Source: Pedobacter sp. MC2016-15 (lineage in GTDB: Bacteria; Bacteroidota; Bacteroidia; Sphingobacteriales; Sphingobacteriaceae). From it: a DNA stretch of 64,000 bases. The stretch is from positions 496,001 through 560,000 of the forward strand of contig NZ_JAPIVS010000001.1 in the NCBI RefSeq assembly GCF_026239695.1, given 5' to 3'. The notes below the pieces were generated by a model, which was not told the DNA's origin, made no database searches, and saw only the letters and a list, made by a program, of their open reading frames with translations. Positions 50,968 through 59,858 of this stretch are shown one piece after another. Each line of letters starts with the position of its first letter. The first letter of the stretch is position 1. Position numbers and translations under genes: made by a program.

Positions 50968-53900
50968 CACCAGCACAACCACGTGCTGCTATTGCGGGGT
51001 AGGCTGTGGCATTGTGGTCAGCAAAGACGCCCACGACAGAATCACTGTGGATGGCGATCAGAGCCACCCTGTCAACAAGGGCATGCTCTGCAGCAAAGGC
51101 ATGAACCTGCATTACACGGCCAACGATAAAAGCGACCGCCTGCTGTATCCGCAGATGAGGTACAATAAACAGATGCCCCTGCAGCGCGTAAGCTGGGAAA
51201 CTGCACTCGGCAGAACAGCCGCAGTTTTTAAAGCGCTGATTGCCAAACACGGACCAGACAGCGTCGCCTTTTATGCCAGCGGACAGTGTCTCACTGAGGA
51301 ATATTATGTCGTAAACAAGCTGATGAAAGGTTTCATCGGTAGCAATAATATCGATACCAACAGCAGGCTTTGTATGAGCAGTGCGGTGGTAGGTTATAAA
51401 ATGAGTCTCGGTGAGGATGTGGTGCCTGTCAGCTATGACGACATAGAGCTGGCCGACTGTATTTTTGTGGCGGGAGCGAATCCGGCATGGTGCCACCCTA
51501 TATTATGGCGTCGGGTGGAAGCGGCAAAACAGCAAAATCCGGCGCTGAAAATTATTGTGAGCGACCCGCGTAAAACACAGAGCTGCGCCATCGCGGATGT
51601 CCACCTGCAGGTGAATCCCGGTACTGATATCACGCTGCACCATGCCATTGGCAGATGCCTGATACAGGATGGGAAAGTAGATGCTGCCTTTATTCGTCAG
51701 CATACCCAGGGATTTGAGGATTACCTGTCGGTAGTTTCAAAAACCACAGTCGCAGAGGCTGCAGCGATATGTGGCATCCGCGAAAGTGATATCCGGCTGG
51801 CAGCCTCCTACATCGGCAATGCCAGGGCTTTTGTCACGATGTGGACGATGGGACTCAACCAAAGTGCTGTGGGTACACATAAAAACCTGAGCCTGATCAA
51901 CCTCAACCTCATCACCGGACAGATCGGGAAGCCCGGCAGCGGACCCTTTTCTTTAACCGGACAGCCCAACGCGATGGGTGGCCGGGAAGTCGGCGGACTG
52001 AGTAACCTGCTGCCCGCACACCGCATCCTGGCGAATGAGGCACATAGAAACGAGGTAGAACGCTTCTGGCAGATACCTCTGGGCAGTATTCAAGCAAAAG
52101 CAGGACTTACTGCTACAGAAATGTTCGATGAGCTCCAAAGTGGTAAACTGAAAGCCATCTGGATCTTGTGTACAAATCCGCTGATCAGTCTGCCCGATGT
52201 ACGCAAGGCAGAGGAAGGTCTTAAAAATGCAAAGTTTGTGGTGGTTCAGGACATCAGCAATAAAGTGGAAACGCTGGCATATGCCGATGTGGTTTTACCC
52301 GCTGCCGCCTGGGCGGAAAAGGAAGGCACCATGACCAATGCCGGTCGCTATATCTCCTACCTCAGCAAAATTACCGATGCTCCGGGAGAAGCCCTGCCGG
52401 ATGCGGAGATCATCTGCCGCTTTGCCCGAACAATGGGGTACACGGGTTTCGACTTCAAGGATGCTGCAGCCATTTATGATGAACACGCGGCGCTGACCGC
52501 AGGCACTCATATCGATATCAGCGGCCTGAGTCACCAGGTACTCAAAGAAAAACGGGGCTTGCAATGGCCCTACCCCAAAGAGGAGAAAGGTTTTGGTACG
52601 TCCAGGTTATTTACTGATCATCAGTTTTATACGCCCGACAAAAAAGCACATATCATCTCTTTTAGCGATGAAAACAAGTCGGAACCCTTAACAAAGGACC
52701 ATCCGCTGATCCTGACTACAGGAAGAATTCGCGACCAGTGGCATACGAGAAGCAAGACCGGAAAAGTAAATAAGCTCAACCAGCACATCAGTGAATCTTT
52801 TCTGGAAATACACCCGCTCGATGCAGCAGCAAGAAGCATCAGGGAAAATGACCTGATTGAAATCATCAGTCTGCGTGGTAAGGTTCGCTTAAAGGCAAAA
52901 ATCTCGCTGGATATCAAACCCGGGGTGGTATTTATGCCCATGCACTGGGGATTAATCATGAAGAGCGACCTCAACAGGGTAAATAACCTGACCAATAACC
53001 TGGTTGATCCGCTGAGCAAGGAACCTGATTTCAAGTTCAGTGCCGTTCAGGTGCAGCTGTATAAAAAAGCCCGGCAAAAGATCATCGTGATCGGCGCAGG
53101 CGCGGGTGCCTGTGGTTTTGTGAAAAGCTACCGCGAACTGAACACAGAAGATGACATAGAGATCTTCAATAAGGAAAATTTCCCCTTTTACAACCGGGTG
53201 CTGCTGCCCGACTATATTATAGGTACACTGCCCTGGCAGAATCTTATCAAAATGAGCGACAGCGAAGAAAAGGATTACCGGATCAAACTGCACCGTGGAC
53301 TGGGAATAGACAAGATCGATAAGGAACACAAAACTGTTACCGACAGCGAGGGCAATACGCATCAGTATGACGTGCTGCTGCTCGCGACAGGAAGCCGGCC
53401 TTTTCTATTAAAAGATATCCCTGCCATGAAGGGCATCTTTACCATGCGCAGCCGCAGGGACGCCGACAGCTTTAAAGCACATGCAGAAAATACCAGCGGC
53501 AGGATCGTCATTGTGGGTGGCGGACTGCTGGGTATAGAACTGGCGACATCCATGACAGAGACAGGATTTAAAGTGACGATCATCCAGCGGATTTCGCGAA
53601 TGATGGGCCGTCAGCTGGACGACCTGGGTAGTCAGCTGCTGCACGAAGAGCTGATCAGCAAGGGCATAGAGATTTTCTATAACGACGAGGTCGACCGTAT
53701 TATCGGCGAGCAGTCTGTCTCTGGAATACGATTAAAAAGTGGTTTAACGATCGATTGTGAATCGCTGGTGATCGCAATCGGTACGGTACCCAATACCGAA
53801 CTCATCAGGGATGCGGGTATCCATTGTAAAAGAGGGGTTGTGGTGGATGAATACCTGCGTACCAGCGAAAAAGACATCTATGCGATTGGCGAAATCGCGG

Positions 53901-54514
53901 AGTTTTACGGACAGCTCTACGGGATCACGGCAGCAGCAGAACAGCAGGCAGAGATTGTTGCGCGTTACCTCTGTGGTGATATCGCCAAATATTACCAGGG
54001 CAGCCTGATGATGAATATCCTCAAAATGCACAGCCTGGATCTCTGCTCACTCGGCCTTGCAGAAATACCCGGCGATGATCCTACCTATGAAGAGATCATC
54101 TTTATCGACAAGGCCAAACGCTATTACAAAAAGTGCATCGTGCACAACGACAGACTTGTAGGCGCCATTCTGATAGGCGATAAATCTGAGTTCCTGGAGT
54201 TCCGGAACCTGATTGAGAACAAGGTAGAACTGAGCGACAAAAGGTTACAGCTGCTCAGAAGCGGAAAAACTACAGAACCGCTGATCGGCAGAACGGTCTG
54301 CAGCTGCAATAACGTGGGCGAAGGTAACCTGATCAATAAAATTAAGGAAGGCTGTAAGGATCATCTGCAGCTCTGCCAGCTGAGTGGCGCGGGAATGGGA
54401 TGCGGAAGCTGCCGCCCCGAAGTAAAGGCCATTCTGGATTCATATCATTTAATAAAGGAACATGAAACAATCACAAGCCACTCCGTCGGAGTTCAGGAGC
54501 CTCAAGGGAATTGA
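50945..54514 (+). CDS. Assimilatory nitrate reductase fused to FAD/NAD(P)H reductase and BFD domain
   Basis: A 1189-residue fusion. Residues 1-700 are the molybdopterin enzyme: [4Fe-4S] ligands in CCYCGVGC with a fourth Cys in GMLCSKG, the Mo-ligand Cys region SRLCMSSAV, and a C-terminal molydop-binding domain (TTGRIRDQWHT). Residues ~710-1080 are an FAD/NAD(P)H oxidoreductase (VIGAGAGACGF, VGGGLLGIELA) like the N-terminal half of NirB or NasB. Residues ~1115-1165 are a BFD-like [2Fe-2S] domain (CSCNN...GMGCGSC). Electron input and nitrate reduction are thus in one chain. It is homologous to NarB/NasA/NasC in its first part. Confidence 0.95.
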   Translation: MNWPSATNTSTTTCCYCGVGCGIVVSKDAHDRITVDGDQSHPVNKGMLCSKGMNLHYTANDKSDRLLYPQMRYNKQMPLQRVSWETALGRTAAVFKALIAKHGPDSVAFYASGQCLTEEYYVVNKLMKGFIGSNNIDTNSRLCMSSAVVGYKMSLGEDVVPVSYDDIELADCIFVAGANPAWCHPILWRRVEAAKQQNPALKIIVSDPRKTQSCAIADVHLQVNPGTDITLHHAIGRCLIQDGKVDAAFIRQHTQGFEDYLSVVSKTTVAEAAAICGIRESDIRLAASYIGNARAFVTMWTMGLNQSAVGTHKNLSLINLNLITGQIGKPGSGPFSLTGQPNAMGGREVGGLSNLLPAHRILANEAHRNEVERFWQIPLGSIQAKAGLTATEMFDELQSGKLKAIWILCTNPLISLPDVRKAEEGLKNAKFVVVQDISNKVETLAYADVVLPAAAWAEKEGTMTNAGRYISYLSKITDAPGEALPDAEIICRFARTMGYTGFDFKDAAAIYDEHAALTAGTHIDISGLSHQVLKEKRGLQWPYPKEEKGFGTSRLFTDHQFYTPDKKAHIISFSDENKSEPLTKDHPLILTTGRIRDQWHTRSKTGKVNKLNQHISESFLEIHPLDAAARSIRENDLIEIISLRGKVRLKAKISLDIKPGVVFMPMHWGLIMKSDLNRVNNLTNNLVDPLSKEPDFKFSAVQVQLYKKARQKIIVIGAGAGACGFVKSYRELNTEDDIEIFNKENFPFYNRVLLPDYIIGTLPWQNLIKMSDSEEKDYRIKLHRGLGIDKIDKEHKTVTDSEGNTHQYDVLLLATGSRPFLLKDIPAMKGIFTMRSRRDADSFKAHAENTSGRIVIVGGGLLGIELATSMTETGFKVTIIQRISRMMGRQLDDLGSQLLHEELISKGIEIFYNDEVDRIIGEQSVSGIRLKSGLTIDCESLVIAIGTVPNTELIRDAGIHCKRGVVVDEYLRTSEKDIYAIGEIAEFYGQLYGITAAAEQQAEIVARYLCGDIAKYYQGSLMMNILKMHSLDLCSLGLAEIPGDDPTYEEIIFIDKAKRYYKKCIVHNDRLVGAILIGDKSEFLEFRNLIENKVELSDKRLQLLRSGKTTEPLIGRTVCSCNNVGEGNLINKIKEGCKDHLQLCQLSGAGMGCGSCRPEVKAILDSYHLIKEHETITSHSVGVQEPQGN

Positions 54515-54980
54515 GTACTTCGATTTTGAAGAAGATTTTATGGAAGACAACATCCGCTGCATCCCTATGGTGGTGCGCTTTAAAATGGATGCTGCGGGCA
54601 TCAAGTTAAAACTCGCAGAATGGTGCAGGTTTCAACCTTCAGAAAGGGTTCAGCTTGCGTTGTTGCCCGCAGACAGCGCTACAGAGCTAAAAACTTATCA
54701 CCAGTTTCTCAGCGGACTGATCCTGAAGCATACCGGCAACCAGGCTACGCTGCTCAGTATTGACCCGCAGCCGGGATGGCAAAACCTGCATCAGGTACCG
54801 GCAATGATCAGGGAGAAATCAGCGGAACTGCAGCTGGACATTTCTGTTCCGCAGTGGCAAAACCTGAGCGACATCCAGCGCTTTGCGCTGCTCAAATTAT
54901 GCCGACCAGGGCACGAAAACGAGAATTTCCCCAAAGCAGCAGCAGAATTTGGCTTGCTGCAGATGCAAACTTATGCTTAA
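54462..54980 (+). CDS. Nitrate-reductase-associated protein
   Basis: A 172-residue protein matching the conserved nitrate reductase-associated family known from cyanobacteria and Bacteroidota: YFDFEEDFMEDNIRCIPMVVRFKMD, then IKLKLAEWCRFQPSERVQLALLP. No cofactor motif or signal peptide is seen. Its exact task is unknown; help in maturation or electron supply of the assimilatory enzyme is assumed. The gene begins 53 bases before the stop of the reductase gene; the conserved FEEDF part begins so early that a later start is unlikely. Confidence 0.88.
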   Translation: MKQSQATPSEFRSLKGIEYFDFEEDFMEDNIRCIPMVVRFKMDAAGIKLKLAEWCRFQPSERVQLALLPADSATELKTYHQFLSGLILKHTGNQATLLSIDPQPGWQNLHQVPAMIREKSAELQLDISVPQWQNLSDIQRFALLKLCRPGHENENFPKAAAEFGLLQMQTYA

Positions 54981-54990
54981 GTAAAGACTT

Positions 54991-56472
54991 ATGTACACGA
55001 CGATCATCATCAACTTTCATGGAGGGATCATCTCACCGGGCAACCTGTTTGACATTCTCGTAGCTGCCTCCAAAGCAAGGATACAGTTTGTACGATTTGG
55101 ACTGCGGCAGCAGTTATTTTTTGATACCACGAGTTATAACCTGGCGTTGTGTACGGATGAACTCGACCGGATTGGGATCGCTTACGAGGTGGACACAGAG
55201 CACTATCCCAACATCATCAGCTCCTATCCTGCCGAAGAGATCTTTATCCGGAACACCTGGCTTACAGGGGGAGTATACAAAGATGTGCTGGATGCGATCA
55301 ACTTCAAGCCTTCATTAAAAGTGAACATCTGCGATAGCGACCAGAGCTTTACGCCCCTGTTAACGGGCAATATCAACTGGATCGCATCCGCTGATGCAGA
55401 GCACTACTGGCACCTGATTATCAGGTTCCCAAAAACCAATATTACTTTTGAGTGGACTGAACTGTGTTATACCAATCATATTGCGCGGATAACCCGGGAT
55501 ATCGAGTCCATTATTCAGGAAAATGCCGACAGGTTCATCGATAACCCGGAGGCCAGTGGCGAAGAGCTTTTTCAGCTCCTGAACAGAGAGAACCTGATCC
55601 TGAAACCGGCAGCAAAAAAAGTATCCCTTTCCTCCTTTAATATGCCTTATTATGAAGGATTAAACCGTTACAATAACAAATACTGGCTGGGTATCTACAG
55701 ACGTGATGAACAATTCAGCACTGCGTTCCTCAGGAAATTGTGCCAGCTCTGCCTGCTGACGAAAGTCGGCCAGATCTGCTGCACCCCCTGGAAGACGATC
55801 ATTATCAAGGGTATCGATGAAAATCACAAAGGCCTCTGGATGGCTTTGCTTGAGGAGTTCCAGTTGAACATGAGACACGCGGCAAATGAGCTTAATTTCC
55901 AGGTAGAAGACAATTGCATCGAGGGTCTCCAGCTCAAAAACAGGCTGGTCAAACATCTGAGTATTGATGATACCAGAACAGCCGGCATATGTTTCGGCAT
56001 CAAGACCAGAAGAAAGAGCGAAATTTTTAGCAGTATCCTTATTCGTAAACGCTATCTGATCAATTTTATGGGCCTCAGGTTATTTGCTGTCTATGATATC
56101 CTGTGTGCAAAGGATTTCAATCCCAATGAACGTACCGGTGAGGTATTCAGCAGCGGCAACCCGGGCATTATTCTGCCAGAACAACTCAGGCGTGCCGTAA
56201 TTAAGTTTTACAAGTACCGCTCAAACTCAATCAAACTTGACCAGCAGCAGCAGGTGCCAGCCCCTGAAGAAAAGCTTAAAAAAGAAACCGTATTTTTCTA
56301 CCAGTGCAGAAGTTGCCTGACAGTGTACGACGAGCGCATGGGCGACGAAGAAAACAAGATCATTGCAGGAACGAGTTTTACCGCGCTGCCGGATAGTTAC
56401 TGCTGTCCGCTTTGCGAAAGCAATAAGTCAGCTTTCGTAAGAATCAGTCAGTCAGAACTGCAGTTAATCTGA
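54991..56472 (+). CDS. Rubredoxin fused to a sulfite/nitrite-reductase-like region
   Basis: A 493-residue protein. The last ~55 residues are a rubredoxin domain: CRSC, a tyrosine-bearing loop, GTSFTALPDSYCCPLC, with two CxxC knuckles for one iron. The first ~420 residues show two segments like the ferredoxin-like halves of sulfite/nitrite reductases (ISPGNLFDILVAASK with FVRFGLRQQL; LCLLTKVGQICCTPW with TIIIKGI), but the C-x5-C and C-x3-C siroheme ligands are missing. It is probably an electron carrier or scaffold in nitrate assimilation. It follows the previous gene after 10 bases and overlaps mobA by 9 bases on the other strand. Confidence 0.8.
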   Translation: MYTTIIINFHGGIISPGNLFDILVAASKARIQFVRFGLRQQLFFDTTSYNLALCTDELDRIGIAYEVDTEHYPNIISSYPAEEIFIRNTWLTGGVYKDVLDAINFKPSLKVNICDSDQSFTPLLTGNINWIASADAEHYWHLIIRFPKTNITFEWTELCYTNHIARITRDIESIIQENADRFIDNPEASGEELFQLLNRENLILKPAAKKVSLSSFNMPYYEGLNRYNNKYWLGIYRRDEQFSTAFLRKLCQLCLLTKVGQICCTPWKTIIIKGIDENHKGLWMALLEEFQLNMRHAANELNFQVEDNCIEGLQLKNRLVKHLSIDDTRTAGICFGIKTRRKSEIFSSILIRKRYLINFMGLRLFAVYDILCAKDFNPNERTGEVFSSGNPGIILPEQLRRAVIKFYKYRSNSIKLDQQQQVPAPEEKLKKETVFFYQCRSCLTVYDERMGDEENKIIAGTSFTALPDSYCCPLCESNKSAFVRISQSELQLI

Positions 56473-57036
56473 AAGGAGGTCTCCGGGAGCATTAAAGTTA
56501 CCAAAAAAGCCTGCATCAGCGGCTGAAACAGGAATTTCAAGGACCTTCAGCCTGCTCAGCACATACTTCATGCTGTGTTTGAGCAACTGCTCTTCAGCCA
56601 GTATTTGCAATGCACCGGATCTGTAAATCCCGCAAAGCGGTTCCTTCTGCCCCTCCCTGTTAAATATACAGGCATCAAAGCTACTATTCAGTTCACTGGC
56701 TTTACAAAGACTGCTCAGCAACCGTATATCCATCAACACCATATCACAGGCCAGCACCAGCAAATCTTCAGCCGGCGCAGCCAGATGCGCAGATAGCAGA
56801 CCCAAAAATGGACCTTTGATACTGAGCGATGGATGATCTGCAATTAATTGATCTGTGCTAAAAAAATCAGCGTAGGACTGATATTGCCCGGCATTCACAG
56901 AGATCTTTACCGGAATATCGAGTTGTCCCAGTTTTTCTGCGGCAATTTCTGCCCACAGCCTTCCCTGGTATGTCAGCAGGCCTTTGTCGCTGCCCATCCT
57001 CAGGCTTTGTCCTCCAGCTAAAACTACGCCCAGCAT
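56464..57036 (-). CDS. mobA: Molybdenum cofactor guanylyltransferase
   Basis: A 190-residue nucleotidyltransferase that attaches GMP to molybdopterin, producing the bis-MGD cofactor that the nitrate reductase needs. LAGGQSLRMGSDKGLL (7-22) is the signature loop; DHPSLSIKGPFLGLLSA and LACDMVLMD follow in the expected order, the latter with a metal-binding Asp. Length is normal. It is the last gene of a minus-strand unit with two FNR-like regulators and converges on the nitrate operon. Confidence 0.92.
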   Translation of the reverse strand: MLGVVLAGGQSLRMGSDKGLLTYQGRLWAEIAAEKLGQLDIPVKISVNAGQYQSYADFFSTDQLIADHPSLSIKGPFLGLLSAHLAAPAEDLLVLACDMVLMDIRLLSSLCKASELNSSFDACIFNREGQKEPLCGIYRSGALQILAEEQLLKHSMKYVLSRLKVLEIPVSAADAGFFGNFNAPGDLLSD

Positions 57037-57038
57037 AT

Positions 57039-57716
57039 TTATTTACTCCCTAAGTCCAGCAGTCCCGCTTCATCCCTGATGCCGATCATCTTCCCTTTCA
57101 AGATGATCAGGCCTTCTGCAACCAGCTCATTCATAGTTCTGAACACGGTTTCGTAAGTTGCTCCGGTAAAGGCGGCAAGATCCTGCCTGCTCAGGTCCAG
57201 ATTAAGAAAACCCTCTTCAGTAAGGCCAAACTGATCCCTCAGTCCCAGGATAGCCACTGCCAGCCTGCCCTTCACAGACATCAGCGCAAGGTTTCTCATT
57301 TTTTTCTCAGAAGCATGCAGTTCATCGGCATAAAAAAGCAGGAGGCCATAGGCAAATTCACTGTTTACTTTTATCGTAGTTTTAAAAAACTCAATATCCA
57401 CATAACAGAGATTTGTAGTCTCCAGCGCTGTGGCAGATATCGGGAAGGTCGGCGTCGTAATACCGCGGTGCCCAAATATGGCCCCGTCGTTTGCAAAACG
57501 CAGGATCAGTTCCTTGTCCCCCCATTGTTTGTGTACCTTCACATTTCCTGATGTCACAAAATAAACACCAGTGACAGGGTCACCTTCCTTGATGATCACC
57601 TCTCCTTTTTTCGCTGTAAAATTTTTCTTGTGACCTGCTATCGCCGGATGCCATTCATTGAGGGACAGCCGGCACATAAAACACGTTCCCAGATCACAGG
57701 GGCTACCTTTCTTCAT
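57039..57716 (-). CDS. FNR-like Crp/Fnr regulator with N-terminal cysteine cluster (copy 1)
   Basis: A 225-residue regulator. The N-terminus has Cys7, Cys12 and Cys15 (C-x4-C-x2-C), and a single further cysteine, Cys104, lies in the beta roll. This is the same layout as the three plus one cluster ligands of E. coli FNR, so a [4Fe-4S] oxygen or NO sensor is likely. The effector domain (IIKEGDPVTGVYFVTSGNVKV) and HTH (SRQDLAAFTGATYETVFRTMNEL) are typical. It lies 40 bases downstream of its paralogue and 2 bases before mobA. Confidence 0.92.
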   Translation of the reverse strand: MKKGSPCDLGTCFMCRLSLNEWHPAIAGHKKNFTAKKGEVIIKEGDPVTGVYFVTSGNVKVHKQWGDKELILRFANDGAIFGHRGITTPTFPISATALETTNLCYVDIEFFKTTIKVNSEFAYGLLLFYADELHASEKKMRNLALMSVKGRLAVAILGLRDQFGLTEEGFLNLDLSRQDLAAFTGATYETVFRTMNELVAEGLIILKGKMIGIRDEAGLLDLGSK

Positions 57717-57756
57717 TCCTTATCGTATACTTTCGAACAAAAATATAATAATCTGC

Positions 57757-58449
57757 TTAGGAAGCAGCTACTAATTCAAGAAAAGCAGCCTCATTTTTAA
57801 TTCCTATCGTTTTTCCGGAGAGTTCAATCACCCCATCTGACAAAAGATCATTGATTGTACGAAATAAAGATTCATAAGACGCACCTGTATAGGCCGCAAG
57901 ATCCTGACGACTCAATTCTATATCAATAAAACCATCATTTCTTTCACCAAATTGCTTTTTAAGTGCAAATAATGCCTGCGCTAACCTGCCTTTTACACTC
58001 ATATGTGCCAGATTGCTCATTCTTTTTTCAGAATCCTGTAGTTCTCCGGCAAAAAACCGCATCAGCCGGATGACAAACTGATTGTTGACATTCATCGTGC
58101 TTTCCAGGAAATCCATACTGATAAAACAGACTACAGCATCTTCGATCGCTGTGGATGATACCGGATAATAACCGGAGCCACCAAGTCCCAGATGCCCAAG
58201 GACATCACCCCGTTTGGCAAAACGGATAATTAATTCCTTCTCCTCATCCCATTTCTTATGCACTTTTACTTTGCCGCTGTATACAAAATATATTCCCTCT
58301 ACCGCATCCCCCTCTTTAAACACCTGCTGACCGCGCTTAATCTTTATATTTTTCCTACTGCTTTCAATTGCCTGCTTCCAGTCGGGCAGACAAGAATGGC
58401 ATAAAAAACAGGTTTTCAGGTCGCACTTATTTGTTTTACTCATCCTCAA
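57757..58449 (-). CDS. FNR-like Crp/Fnr regulator with N-terminal cysteine cluster (copy 2)
   Basis: A 230-residue paralogue of the regulator just downstream. N-terminal cysteines are Cys9, Cys14, Cys17 and an extra Cys20; the central cysteine is Cys108. The HTH reads SRQDLAAYTGASYESLFRTINDL. The two copies share most of their motifs but differ throughout, so the duplication is not recent. Together with mobA they form a minus-strand unit next to the nitrate genes and probably control them in response to oxygen, NO or nitrogen status. Confidence 0.92.
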   Translation of the reverse strand: MRMSKTNKCDLKTCFLCHSCLPDWKQAIESSRKNIKIKRGQQVFKEGDAVEGIYFVYSGKVKVHKKWDEEKELIIRFAKRGDVLGHLGLGGSGYYPVSSTAIEDAVVCFISMDFLESTMNVNNQFVIRLMRFFAGELQDSEKRMSNLAHMSVKGRLAQALFALKKQFGERNDGFIDIELSRQDLAAYTGASYESLFRTINDLLSDGVIELSGKTIGIKNEAAFLELVAAS

Positions 58450-58517
58450 TTATCATGTTTTATATTACACATGCAATACAATATTAACATTTTATAATTT
58501 ATTTATGCTAATTATAT

Positions 58518-58525
58518 TACCTTTG
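58518..58525 (+). promoter_or_regulatory. Candidate -7 promoter element for the ClC gene
   Basis: TACCTTTG fits TAnnTTTG exactly, 37 bases before the ATG at 58563, in the 113-base region shared with the divergent regulator. GCAATACA occurs twice nearby (58473-58480 and 58525-58532). Confidence 0.5.
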
Positions 58526-58562
58526 CAATACATTAAAGAATACCCAATACCTCTTCATCGTC

Positions 58563-59840
58563 ATGAAATATTCCCGTTCCAAGCAAATTTACAGATTACA
58601 ACATACTGTAAAGAACCCTTTAAACTTTAACCCCTTTGTCTACAATAAAAATTTCCTCTTATGGACCATTCTTGGGATCATCGGTGGGATCATTGCCGGG
58701 GGCTACTGGATCGTGCTGGAACACACAACTGAATTTCTGACTATCGTTGAAGGGATTTACGTAATCCCCCTGATGGCTGTAGCGGGGCTGGCTGCCGGAC
58801 TCATCATTCACAAACTGGGAGATCCCGGGGAGATCGATGTAATGGTGGATAACATCCATTTTAAAGGAGGCAGGCTGCAGCCAAAGAACAACCCCTCAAT
58901 GATTTTATCCTCGCTCATCTGTATCTCTGTGGGCGGAAGTTTAGGTCCTGAGGCACCCCTGGTGCAGGTGGTAGGATCAACTGGTACATATATTGCACGC
59001 AAACTGGGCTACAAAGGGGAAGATATCCGTTCCATCACTATTGCCGGGATGGCCTCAGCTTTTACTGCTCTGTTTGGGGCGCCTCTGGGCGGAAGTTTGT
59101 TTGCGCTGGAGATCCTGGATCACAAACATGTCACGCGATATTACAAGGCTTTTATGCCTGCACTCGTAGCCAGCTGTGCCAGTTATCTCGTTTTTGTACT
59201 CATCACCCACCTGGAGATAGGTCCTACCTGGAACTTCCCCGAGGCACAGGACGCCAAACTCGGCGACATTTTTTATGCCGTAGCTTACTCCCTTGCAGGT
59301 GCAGCTACAGGCTGGTTGTTTATCCTGCTGGTCAGGAATTTCAAATGGGTATTCCGAAGAATTAAACTTCCCATCTACTACAAACTCACTATTGGGGGAT
59401 TCATTCTTGGGATCATCGCCTTTTATATTCCGCTTACCCGTTATTTTGGTCACGGTCAGTTGACCGAAGTGCTGAGGGGCAGTTTCAGCATACAGTTCCT
59501 CTGCCTTTTACTGCTGATGAAACTGGTAGCGATAGCGGTCACTGCTACCTCCGGATGGCGCGGTGGATTTATCATCCCTCTGCTATTTGCCGGTACCGTA
59601 CTGGGCCTGATTATCTACCAGCTGTTCCCCGGACAAAACTTAACGCTGATCACGGTCTGCTGCATGGCGGCATTAAATGCCAGTGTAACACGTACACCAG
59701 TGAGTATTATCATCTTACTGGGGGCAATGACAGGTTTTCATAACATCACGCCGATTATATTTGCCAGCTTAACAGGCTACTTCCTTGCACCCAAATCACC
59801 TTTAATCCGCTCGCAGATGGCGCTGGACAAAACGACTTGA
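58563..59840 (+). CDS. ClC-family anion channel/transporter
   Basis: A 425-residue membrane protein with about ten to twelve helices of the ClC fold. GSLGPEAPLVQ near residue 124 corresponds to the GREGP selectivity motif, and GGFIIPLLFAG near residue 333 to the GxFxP motif. No C-terminal CBS domains are present. Most members move chloride, some nitrate or fluoride; the selectivity-loop serine of GSGIPE is not clearly present. Its place divergent from the FNR-like regulators beside the nitrate genes makes nitrate or nitrite a candidate ion, which is inference. Confidence 0.88.
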   Translation: MKYSRSKQIYRLQHTVKNPLNFNPFVYNKNFLLWTILGIIGGIIAGGYWIVLEHTTEFLTIVEGIYVIPLMAVAGLAAGLIIHKLGDPGEIDVMVDNIHFKGGRLQPKNNPSMILSSLICISVGGSLGPEAPLVQVVGSTGTYIARKLGYKGEDIRSITIAGMASAFTALFGAPLGGSLFALEILDHKHVTRYYKAFMPALVASCASYLVFVLITHLEIGPTWNFPEAQDAKLGDIFYAVAYSLAGAATGWLFILLVRNFKWVFRRIKLPIYYKLTIGGFILGIIAFYIPLTRYFGHGQLTEVLRGSFSIQFLCLLLLMKLVAIAVTATSGWRGGFIIPLLFAGTVLGLIIYQLFPGQNLTLITVCCMAALNASVTRTPVSIIILLGAMTGFHNITPIIFASLTGYFLAPKSPLIRSQMALDKTT

Positions 59841-59846
59841 TTTTAG

Positions 59847-59854
59847 TACTTTTG
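59847..59854 (+). promoter_or_regulatory. Candidate -7 promoter element for the AraC gene
   Basis: TACTTTTG matches TAnnTTTG exactly but ends only 4 bases before the ATG at 59859. If it is used, the transcript would begin at about the start codon, giving a leaderless mRNA or a start at the second Met (59871). Confidence 0.4.
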
Positions 59855-59858
59855 TATC

